A stretch of 43,939 nt of DNA from the NCBI GenBank assembly GCA_945889325.1, contig CAMDBH010000022.1, positions 1 through 43,939 on the forward strand, read 5' to 3'. Of the stretch, positions 37,822 to 43,939 are shown piece by piece (within the stretch, counting starts at the first letter, position 1; every line of letters begins with the position of its first letter). The stretch is from Klebsiella pneumoniae. Lineage in GTDB: Bacteria > Myxococcota_A > UBA9042. The position numbers and the translations under genes were made by a program. A model generated the notes under the pieces. That model saw only the letters and a list, made by a program, of their open reading frames with translations, had not been told where the DNA came from and ran no database searches.

Positions 37822-37854
37822 GGCCACCGAGGCGCATTCTGGCCACCGAGGCGC
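37812..37854. repeat. 19-bp tandem repeat, 2.3 copies
   Basis: The unit GGCGCATTCTGGCCACCGA occurs at 37812-37830 and again at 37831-37849, followed by a partial third copy (GGCGC). The full copies are identical. Confidence 0.9.
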
Positions 37855-37945
37855 GGGCGGGCCGCGGGGGCTGGCAACAGGGCCTTCAGCGTGCCGACTT
37901 GACGCAGCGACCCCGGATCGAGAGAGGCAACTGCGTAATTATAAA

Positions 37946-39913
37946 ATGAAATTGCAGATCTGGACGTTGGTCCTGACATCGCTTCTGGGTTGCGGCAAGC
38001 GTTGGCAGCCGATCGACTACGCCGCGCTACCTTCACACGCACGTGCGCAGGGATTGGCCGGGATTGTGCTGGAAAAACGTACGGATGTGCGTTTTCACCT
38101 GGACGGCGACCTCGGTCAGGCGGTTGCGGACACGACCTCCTACCAGCGGGTGCGGGTGTTCAACGACAAGGCGCGGCAGTACCTGCAGCACACGGAAAGC
38201 TACAATCGGAATATCTGGGAAATCAAGGCGTTCGATGCGCGGCTGTCGGAACCGGTGGATAAAGAAACGTACCGCGCCAAGACGTGGAAGATGAGCGATG
38301 CCATGGATCTACCTGCGTTTCCGTCGGGCGTCCTGTTCACTTCGGCGCGGATCTTGGCCTTGCCCGTGCCCGCGCTGCCTGAAGGCAGTGTTTGGGAGGC
38401 GCAATCCGTCGTGCGTCAGTTGCAACCGCGGCTGTTTCCAGCGCGCCATCTGTTTGGCGGTGAACTTGTCGAGCTAAAAAGCCAACTTACCGTGCGATTT
38501 CCCTTGGATTGGCAGGTGGAATTTGACGTGCACCAAGGCGACAAAAAACTCAATTGGCCGCCCGTGGAAACCCTTGAAAACGCGGAGCGCGTGCTGACTT
38601 GGTACCGCGACGATTTGCCGGAGCACCAACTGGACCAACGTGCGCCGCCGCTGTGGGCGCAGGTGCCGATTTTGCAAGTGCGTTTGCTGAAATGGACGGA
38701 AAATGGCCATGAAATTCACGGTTTTCCCTCGCCGCAGGCACTGTCGAAATGGCTGTATGATGCCTCGACGACAACGCGGCAACTGACGCCAGCCATGGAG
38801 CAAAAGACCGCGGAATTGCTGCAAGGCACGCAAACGCCGCGGCAGAAGACCGCGAAATTGCTGGGGTGGGTGCGGCGCGAGGTGAGCTATTGTGCGGTGG
38901 AAGTGGACATGGGCGGTTGGATTCCCCATGCGGCGACTCAGGTTTTTGAGGTGCGCAACGGCGACTGCAAGGACAAGGCCAATTTGCTGCAGGCGCTGTT
39001 GGCCCACGCCGGAATCGCTAGTCGCGGGGCGGAATTGTATTCGCACAGCGGCGTGCCCAAGCCTTTTTTGATGCCGACTCTGGGCGGGAGCAACCATCAG
39101 ATTCTGGTTGTCGATCTGGCCGATGGGCCGGTCGTGGTTGATCCGACCGCGCGTTTTACCCCGTTGGGCGAGCTGCCGGACGGCGATCGATCAACGGTTT
39201 TGTTGCCTTTTTCAGCCACAGGCAGCGATCTCATGCCGGTTGCCGCCGCGACGGCCGCTCAAAACAGTTGGTCCATGACGGCCGATGTGCAACTGCTGCC
39301 CAAGCCTGAAATGGATTTTCGCCTGCAAGCATCAGGGTCTGTCGCGGCATCCCTGCGCAGCGCTTTTGTCGAGGCCGCAGTCGGCGCACGCGACAAAGCG
39401 ATGGCAGAATGGCTGCCGCAAAGCAACTTGACTGTGCAAAAAACCCAAGTAGTTCCAGTAGATCCCGATGAAGCCGAACCGGCTCTGCTCTCAGGCCACG
39501 GCGTGTTTCGCGGTTTAGCGGAAAGTGCCGGGACCACTCAGCTTCTGCTGCGTTCTGTTAAAGCTTTGGGGACTTGGCTCACGCCGATCAGCCGGTCGCG
39601 GACGCAGCCGCTGGTGTTGGGCCGACGCCGACAAATGCAGGCGGAGTTGCACATTGCCATCCCGCATGGCTTTCATGTCGCGCAACTGCCGCCGCCGGTT
39701 GAGTATCGCGATGAACGCGTCCATTTTGCACTGAGTTGGCTCCAAAGTGGACAGCTGCTGCATCTAAAGCAAAATTTGACCATTGAAGCCTCCATCGTGT
39801 CGGCCGCCGATCTGGCCGAGTGGAAAAAAATGCAGCATATCTGGAGCACTGCCTGCGACGCACCGGCGATCTTGGAAGCAGATCCGGGTGTTCGGCTCGT
39901 TGGGGCACCATGA
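37946..39913 (+). CDS. DUF3857/transglutaminase-core lipoprotein, active-site triad intact
   Basis: A predicted lipoprotein of 655 residues (lipobox L-L-G-C, Cys16). The N-terminal half is a DUF3857-like beta-rich region (YQRVRVFNDKARQY, then a segment ending in DLPEHQ). The middle holds a transglutaminase-like core with the cysteine-protease-fold triad Cys341 (NGDCKDKANLL), His384 (GGSNHQILVVDL) and Asp399 (VVVDPTARF). The C-terminal 240 residues are beta-rich, as in other DUF3857 proteins. Such proteins are predicted to cut or cross-link peptide bonds at the cell surface. The start ATG has no strong ribosome site but follows an A/T-rich stretch. The end overlaps the next gene (ATGA). Confidence 0.86.
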   Translation: MKLQIWTLVLTSLLGCGKRWQPIDYAALPSHARAQGLAGIVLEKRTDVRFHLDGDLGQAVADTTSYQRVRVFNDKARQYLQHTESYNRNIWEIKAFDARLSEPVDKETYRAKTWKMSDAMDLPAFPSGVLFTSARILALPVPALPEGSVWEAQSVVRQLQPRLFPARHLFGGELVELKSQLTVRFPLDWQVEFDVHQGDKKLNWPPVETLENAERVLTWYRDDLPEHQLDQRAPPLWAQVPILQVRLLKWTENGHEIHGFPSPQALSKWLYDASTTTRQLTPAMEQKTAELLQGTQTPRQKTAKLLGWVRREVSYCAVEVDMGGWIPHAATQVFEVRNGDCKDKANLLQALLAHAGIASRGAELYSHSGVPKPFLMPTLGGSNHQILVVDLADGPVVVDPTARFTPLGELPDGDRSTVLLPFSATGSDLMPVAAATAAQNSWSMTADVQLLPKPEMDFRLQASGSVAASLRSAFVEAAVGARDKAMAEWLPQSNLTVQKTQVVPVDPDEAEPALLSGHGVFRGLAESAGTTQLLLRSVKALGTWLTPISRSRTQPLVLGRRRQMQAELHIAIPHGFHVAQLPPPVEYRDERVHFALSWLQSGQLLHLKQNLTIEASIVSAADLAEWKKMQHIWSTACDAPAILEADPGVRLVGAP

Positions 39914-41847
39914 AGCCGGACCGCTGGATCGCCGTGCTGCTGTTGTTTTTGCCGGCTTGCGCCGCGGAAATGCGCCAAACATGGTTTGAAGCCACAGAGT
40001 TGCGCAAGACGGCGGCCGCGGAGGCCGACCGCGAATCAGACGCTGTGGTGCTGCACGAGGCGTTGTTCATTGCGACCCGCGCGGGACGAAGTGAAGCTGC
40101 ATTCACGGAACGTATTGTACACAAAGCAGTTTTGATCCGTTCGGAAGCAGGTCTCGCCCAGGCCGACATGCGGATCAGCCGCGGCGCGGACCAACGCTTG
40201 ATCGTGCGCGCGCGCACGCTGGCGCCCGACGGCAGCATCCGTGAACTGCAACAGAAGGATTTGATTGAAACCAGCGCGACCATCGACAAGGACTCGCAGC
40301 TCAAGGTCAGCGTTTTTCGCTTGCCCAACGTCGATGTCGGCAGCATTCTCGAAGTGATTTACGCCATTGAGAGCGAGTATAATTTGGGCAGCACATGGGA
40401 CTTTATCGCTGATGAGTCGCCAGTGCGGCATTATCACGCTGAAATTGTGCTGCCGACCTCGGCGCGTTTTGCCGCCACGGTCTATAGTCTGCCGACTTCC
40501 TTTCGCAAGGTCGACGGCGATCCCTTGCGCCTAGTTCTTGATGTCCATGACATTGCAGCGAATCCGCAAGAACAGTGGATGCCACCGCCGATGTTCTACC
40601 GGCCATTTTGGCGACTGCGCATGACGGCCTATGAATTTCACCGCAATACGTGGACCATGGATCGCGATTGGAGCGCGATTTTGAGCCCTCTGGCGCATCG
40701 CCTTTACGTCGACAATGCCAAGTTGCTGGCGGGCGATGTCCCTAAATTTGCAGCGAAACGAACGCAGGACGAAGTGATTGACGCCCTGTTCAAGCGCATC
40801 CGCGATGACGTGCGACTGACGGGTTTTGACAACTGGCAAGCGATTACGCCGCGCGGTGAGTTGTTCAAACAAAAAAGCGGCGATGCGGCGGACAAGGCGT
40901 TTGCGCTGTGGGCGTACCTGCATGAAGCTGGCATCGATGCGCGTTTTGCTGCAACCACCTGGATAGGCGGCCAATTTTTCGACGCCGAGCAGCCCAATCT
41001 CAACTGGCTTAATCACCTGATTGTCTACGTGCCGTCGCCCAAAGGCGGCGGGCGTTGGCTAGATCCCAGCTGCGAGATGTGCGAGCCGGGTGAAATTCCC
41101 TACTGGCTTGAGGGGGCGATGGCCGTGATTTTTACAGTCGAAATCCGGTCCGAGGGCACGGTGGCCGTGACCAACGCCCTGCGCGTCACGGGGACTGTGC
41201 GCAAAGAGACGTTGCGGCAGGCCACAACGGAGGTTTATCTGAACGGTCTGGGCTATGCCGACATGGAAGTGCGCCAAACGTATACCGGCGCCGATGCGAT
41301 GACGCAGATGCGCCAAACGCGGAATTTGAGTCACGGCGCGCAATCCAAAGAGGCCGAACAACAGATGCGGCTGCGCGATGAAAAAGCCCTGCCCGACCTG
41401 TTGGGAGACATGCAGTGCGATGTAAAGCTTCTCAAGTGTACGCGCAAATGGACCTTTCACTCGGAAAATGCCGCGGCGGTGGTGGGTCAGCGCTTGTTGC
41501 TGCCGTTGCGGCTGATCGGCAGTCATTTGAACGGGCTGTTCGTGCTCGATGATCCGCGGCGCACGCCGATTCTGGTCGCTGACCCGATTCATGAAGTCGA
41601 AGTGCTGGCGGTGGCGCTGCCGCCAGGCCTCACGGTGATGGAGGAGCCTGCGGATGTTACGATTCGAGAACACGATTTTGGCATGGCGTGCCGCGCGGGC
41701 TGGGACGGCAAGTTCTGGACTTTGACCCGCGAACTGACCATCCCGGCAGGCGTGTATCCCGTGGCCAAGTACGCCGGATTGCGCAAGGTCATCCGCGCCT
41801 TTGTCGGCTGCAGCCAGGGCAACCTCGTGGCAAGCAAGGTCAAATAA
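39910..41847 (+). CDS. DUF3857/transglutaminase-like lipoprotein lacking the catalytic Cys
   Basis: The 645-residue protein has a lipobox signal (LFLPAC), a DUF3857 domain (about 40-260; FRLPNVDVGSILEVIYAIES is typical) and a transglutaminase-like core. At the place of the catalytic cysteine the motif reads SGDAADKAFALWAYL, with Ala326 where the neighbour has Cys341. His369 (NWLNHLIVYV) and Asp385 (RWLDPSC) are kept. It is therefore probably not an active transglutaminase or protease and may bind or guide substrates, or pair with the active neighbour. The ATG at 39910 is fixed by the ATGA overlap and the signal peptide; the frame is open 30 codons further up. Confidence 0.85.
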   Translation: MKPDRWIAVLLLFLPACAAEMRQTWFEATELRKTAAAEADRESDAVVLHEALFIATRAGRSEAAFTERIVHKAVLIRSEAGLAQADMRISRGADQRLIVRARTLAPDGSIRELQQKDLIETSATIDKDSQLKVSVFRLPNVDVGSILEVIYAIESEYNLGSTWDFIADESPVRHYHAEIVLPTSARFAATVYSLPTSFRKVDGDPLRLVLDVHDIAANPQEQWMPPPMFYRPFWRLRMTAYEFHRNTWTMDRDWSAILSPLAHRLYVDNAKLLAGDVPKFAAKRTQDEVIDALFKRIRDDVRLTGFDNWQAITPRGELFKQKSGDAADKAFALWAYLHEAGIDARFAATTWIGGQFFDAEQPNLNWLNHLIVYVPSPKGGGRWLDPSCEMCEPGEIPYWLEGAMAVIFTVEIRSEGTVAVTNALRVTGTVRKETLRQATTEVYLNGLGYADMEVRQTYTGADAMTQMRQTRNLSHGAQSKEAEQQMRLRDEKALPDLLGDMQCDVKLLKCTRKWTFHSENAAAVVGQRLLLPLRLIGSHLNGLFVLDDPRRTPILVADPIHEVEVLAVALPPGLTVMEEPADVTIREHDFGMACRAGWDGKFWTLTRELTIPAGVYPVAKYAGLRKVIRAFVGCSQGNLVASKVK

Positions 41848-42112
41848 TGCGCCGGTCGCGTAGCGCGTTTGCGGCGGCCTTCCCGCTGGCGGCGCTACGG
41901 ATCTAATTTTTTCAGCTACTTCCAACTGTTGCACCCTGTGCAACAGTTCGGCGCTTGGATTTTTCAACCAATCGCGGCCAAAAGCTGGCCCAATTCCTGG
42001 TGCAGCGTCGCCAAAACGGCTTTGAGCTTGTCCTTTCCCATTCGCCCAACGCTGCAAAATCTGCTGCAAATACCGCTGGATCCCGCGCATCGCCGCTGCC
42101 AGGAGCCGCGCG
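41848..42112. other. spacer with a 10-bp perfect hairpin
   Basis: No gene is supported. AACTGTTGCA (41924-41933) and TGCAACAGTT (41939-41948) form a perfect 10-bp stem with a CCCTG loop, a likely transcript-end or regulatory structure. It lies 76 nt after the second transglutaminase-like gene. No T-run follows on the + strand, but a run of six T's precedes it, which would be an A-run for the other strand. An AGGAG ribosome site at the right end belongs to the transposase fragment. Confidence 0.5.
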
Positions 42113-42451
42113 ATGGCAGTCACCGCCACCTACACCCGCCGCAAGCCGGAAGAAGGCATACTTTACAATGCGGTATGCCAAGAGTGGCCGAAAATCCGTG
42201 CCATGAGCAAAGCCGCCAACGATGGCCATGGATTGCCCGACTTCATCGAGGACGCCGTGGACGATTACCGGAAATGTGGCGTGCTGAAGTATGGCTTCTT
42301 GTACGCCAAATGCGGGGTGACAAATGAAATGTGTAGCGGCGGGTCTCCGTGCCCGCCGTCCGCTGACGCCGCCACGTGGCTTTCGGAGTTCTACGCCCTT
42401 GCGCCGGCGGGTTGGTGGTCGCGGTTTTTTGGAAAAAACTTGGAATATTGA
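42113..42451 (+). pseudogene. truncated IS91-family transposase, N-terminal zinc-binding part
   Basis: The first 65 or so residues read like the N-terminal zinc-binding domain of IS91-type (Y2/HUH) transposases: Y-x-x-R-x-P-E-x-x-x-LY, then GLPDFIEDAVDDYRKCGVLKYGF and C. Before the CxxC pair can be completed the sequence changes abruptly into unrelated low-quality coding with a common intergenic-type GC-rich inverted repeat (GGCGGG...CCCGCC, near 42338-42358) and the dispersed 51-bp repeat. The HUH nuclease and Tyr residues are missing. The AGGAG ribosome site is preserved. It is a dead remnant; the original element cannot be delimited. Confidence 0.65.
42399..42449 (+). repeat. 51-bp dispersed direct repeat, copy 1
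   Basis: It matches 43128-43178 at 41 of 51 positions with no gaps. Both copies begin TTGCGCCGGC and end TTGGAATATT. The two bracket the toxin-antitoxin locus. Confidence 0.85.
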
Positions 42452-42485
42452 TGGCACCGAGTTGCGGAGGTGGGGTAGTAAGGCC

Positions 42486-42770
42486 TCATCTCAACTGGCG
42501 ATGCCCCTCTATGACCGTCAAGATCACAATTCTGTCTGGCTCTATGTGGTAGATCAGCCGGTAATTTTTGACAATTCGCTCGCGGATGTGCTTTCCCGGC
42601 CATTCAGCGACCGGTCGGCCGCGTGCGGACAATTCGGCTAGCGCTGCACCGACGGCAAACAGACTTTCCGTTCACGCCAAGGCGGCAGCCGGATTATCTT
42701 GAGAAATGTATTCAGCAATTTCCAGCAAGTCATTCGCAGCACGCCGTGACCATTCGACGTGGCGTTTCAT
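42486..42770 (-). pseudogene. ParE/RelE-family toxin gene with an in-frame stop
   Basis: The 95-codon frame runs from ATG 42770 to TGA 42488-42486. Codon 33 (42674-42672) is TGA. Before it stands MKRHVEWSRRAANDLLEIAE and YISQDNPAAALA; after it the frame continues TESLFAVGAALAELSARGRP, then VAEWPGKHIRERIVKNYRLI and YHIEPDRIVILTVIEGHRQL. This is a typical ParE/RelE plasmid-stabilisation-type toxin, which acts on ribosome-bound mRNA (RelE) or gyrase (ParE). The frame stays open on both sides of the stop, so it is a point mutation rather than a frameshift. The start overlaps the antitoxin stop (ATGA), the usual coupling. As written, the toxin is broken. Confidence 0.75.
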
Positions 42771-43051
42771 TCGCCCTGTCCCAGCCGAGTCGCCAAGTTG
42801 GCGCGCATTTCGACGGTCGACAGCCCCCGCCCAGCCTCGGCGTCGGCCAAGCCTTCCGCAATCGCGGTCCGCACGCGCTCCTGCGCCACCAATGCGTCAA
42901 ACGCTGCAGGCGACAACAAAACCGCCGCTGCACGACCATTTTGGGTCAGCAAAATTGGATGGTTATGTTTAGCGAGCGCCGCCAGAGCCGCGGGCGCTGT
43001 CGCTTTAAAATCGGCCAGAGGCAAGACATCGGAGGCGGACAACGACAGCAT
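42767..43051 (-). CDS. Phd/YefM-family antitoxin
   Basis: The 94-residue protein fits the prevent-host-death fold: a short N-terminal strand-helix DNA-binding half (VLPLADFKATAPAALAALA), the phrase HPILLTQNGRAAAVLLSPAAFDAL (about residues 30-53; a hallmark of the family), and a C-terminal helical tail that would embrace the toxin. Antitoxins of this kind repress their own operon. An inverted repeat AACGG-A-CCGTT lies 12 nt upstream of the ATG. The downstream toxin frame overlaps by ATGA and is interrupted, so this antitoxin may now be an orphan. Confidence 0.85.
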   Translation of the reverse strand: MLSLSASDVLPLADFKATAPAALAALAKHNHPILLTQNGRAAAVLLSPAAFDALVAQERVRTAIAEGLADAEAGRGLSTVEMRANLATRLGQGE

Positions 43052-43062
43052 GGCGCACCTTT

Positions 43063-43073
43063 AACGGACCGTT
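43063..43073. promoter_or_regulatory. possible operator of the toxin-antitoxin locus
   Basis: The perfect inverted repeat AACGG-A-CCGTT lies 12 nt upstream of the antitoxin ATG and next to its ribosome site. Antitoxins of this family usually bind such repeats to repress their own operon. Confidence 0.4.
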
Positions 43074-43127
43074 GGCAGTCCGTGGATTCAGTTTGGCAGA
43101 ATCTTGCGGCAGACGCAAGGGTGATTT

Positions 43128-43178
43128 TTGCGCCGGCCGATTGGCGATCGCGGTTTTTGGTGAAAGCTTTGGAATATT
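43128..43178 (+). repeat. 51-bp dispersed direct repeat, copy 2
   Basis: The partner of the copy at 42399-42449; 41 of 51 positions are identical. It ends 22 nt before the 22-bp palindrome. Confidence 0.85.
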
Positions 43179-43200
43179 AGCGGGGATTGGGGGATTCTTT

Positions 43201-43222
43201 ACTTTATAGGCGCCTATAAAGT
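43201..43222. repeat. 22-bp perfect palindrome
   Basis: The left half ACTTTATAGGC is followed directly by its exact reverse complement. It lies 150 nt upstream of the antitoxin gene, in a GC-poorer patch. It may be a dimeric-regulator site or part of a mobile-element end. Confidence 0.7.
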
Positions 43223-43341
43223 TCAAAAGCTCCGCTCGGACGGGCTGAATCATCTATGGGCAAAACGTGTGGGTCATGCCACTTCCGGCGATTGAGATCG
43301 CTGCGGTCGACCGGAGTTTTGCCCGGGACGCCGCTGCTGTC

Positions 43342-43359
43342 AGCCCGCATCGGGCTTTT
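43342..43359 (+). terminator. hairpin followed by a T-run
   Basis: AGCCCG (43342-43347) and CGGGCT (43351-43356) enclose a CAT loop and run into TTTT. No gene on the + strand ends just upstream, so its target is unclear. Confidence 0.45.
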
Positions 43360-43370
43360 ACAAAACTAGA

Positions 43371-43388
43371 CCGCCGTTTCAACGGCGG
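43371..43388. repeat. 8-bp inverted repeat with a two-base loop
   Basis: CCGCCGTT and AACGGCGG are exact reverse complements separated by TC. No T-run follows. Together with the hairpin just upstream this makes a compact structured patch. Confidence 0.6.
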
Positions 43389-43939
43389 GCGTCAAGAGGA
43401 TAGAATTAAACGGAATTGGTGTCATAGCGAGCGAGCGCAGCGGAACCCGAATTGAGAGTTGGTGTCGGATGGACTTTGTGACAGGCGCCTCGACAGAGAC
43501 AGGAACGATGTCGTGGAATTCCACCCGCGGCCGCAACGCCGTCGCCGCCACCGGCGGAGCCGCAGCCGGCTAGTAGCGAAATCGCCACAAGCCACTGAAA
43601 TCTAAGGGAATAACCCCCACCCCTGATGCCAAAACCGGCAATCTACAGGGCGAAAGTGGCGCAATGGCCCATGTTGAAATGCGATTCGATGTCATGGAAA
43701 AATCCCCAGTGTGGCCATGGTCCCCGCGCCTTGCCAGCATGGAAGTCTGCACTTCGCCCAGAGATTGTCAACCCCGAGGAGCCGTTCGATCAGGGCGATC
43801 GCAAGAACGGTAACCATCTGACACTTTGAGAGATATTCTCAACTTTATCAGCCCTGGTTACCGCCAACCGGTGATCTGCGGACATTGGGGCGCACGGTTT
43901 GGAACACAATCGCTGAATTATTAAAAGTATTTTCTGAAA

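Larger units (their letters stand above)
43223..43939. other. right edge, probably decayed intergenic DNA
   Basis: No gene is supported. The stretch holds an intrinsic-terminator-like hairpin (43342-43359), an 8-bp inverted repeat with a two-base loop (43371-43388) and the phrase GTCATAGCGAGCGAGCGCAGC, which resembles a widespread intergenic repeat beginning GTCATTGCGAGC. On the - strand from 43588 a GTG-led frame begins AISLLAGCGSAGGG, like a lipoprotein signal, but it is too short and has no mature domain. A TTGAGA/TCTCAA inverted repeat is at 43826-43842. Confidence 0.45.

Noticed and set aside
41975..42049. Short - strand peptide beginning MGKDKLKAVLATLHQELG
   Set aside because: Helical and plausible-looking, but only about 25 codons with no neighbour or family that supports it.
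41059..42129. 356-codon open frame on the - strand opposite the second transglutaminase-like gene
   Set aside because: Most of it is antisense to a conserved gene. Only the part outside that gene could be independent, and nothing there was recognised.
42623..43180. 185-codon frame on the + strand across the toxin-antitoxin locus
   Set aside because: Antisense to the Phd-type antitoxin and the toxin remnant; its C-terminus is only the dispersed repeat.
43406..43588. Lipoprotein-like start AISLLAGCGSAGGG on the - strand
   Set aside because: Only about 60 codons, no hydrophobic stretch of normal length and no mature domain; probably chance or a remnant.

Overview
The window looks like chromosomal DNA of a GC-rich, Gram-negative, deltaproteobacterial/myxobacterial-type bacterium (Myxococcota or a relative such as the Bradymonadia). 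This rests on the combination of very large secreted lipoproteins with MopE-type D-x-D-x-D-G calcium motifs, CTDC-type and 'CGDG..CDDGN' cysteine repeats, Gly-rich tails and FG-GAP repeats, next to ordinary proteobacterial housekeeping genes. The taxonomic call is inference.

Layout. 1-519: non-coding, with a string of very small hairpins. 520-4209 (-): FG-GAP/VCBS lipoprotein. 4552-5664 (+): RadC-family protein and a small ComEA-like helix-hairpin-helix protein. 5588-12722 (-): a compact operon tilS-ftsH-folP-cdaA-cdaR-lysC, which includes the c-di-AMP synthase and its regulator. 12839-14575 (+): catalytic subunit of a B12-dependent acyl-CoA mutase without its own B12 domain. 14580-18026 (-): large Cys-rich/Gly-rich lipoprotein. 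18123-19019 (-): a small ABM-like protein and ssb. 19222-23609 (+): phoH-pgpH-ybeY, in which PgpH is a predicted c-di-AMP phosphodiesterase, so synthesis and breakdown of the nucleotide lie about 12 kb apart. 23612-25611 (-): a TPR protein and a LamG-like lipoprotein, coupled by a TGATG overlap. 25823-26317 (+): small lipoprotein, followed by tRNA-Gly(CCC) at 26395-26469. 26666-27625 (-): secreted MORN/YwqK-repeat protein.

27885-41847 (+) is a 14-kb block of five consecutive predicted lipoproteins: a 22-unit cysteine-repeat protein, two tandem paralogous right-handed beta-helix proteins that each carry eight 55-residue repeats, and two tandem DUF3857/transglutaminase-like proteins, the second of which has lost the catalytic cysteine. 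ATGA overlaps couple the members of each pair. This is the most distinctive part of the window and could be a surface-fibre or surface-modification system; that function is a hypothesis.

41848-43939 is a decaying accessory tail. It holds a truncated IS91-type transposase fragment, a Phd/ParE-type toxin-antitoxin pair in which the toxin frame carries an in-frame TGA, a pair of 51-bp direct repeats that bracket this pair, and several palindromes. No rRNA genes or CRISPR array were seen.
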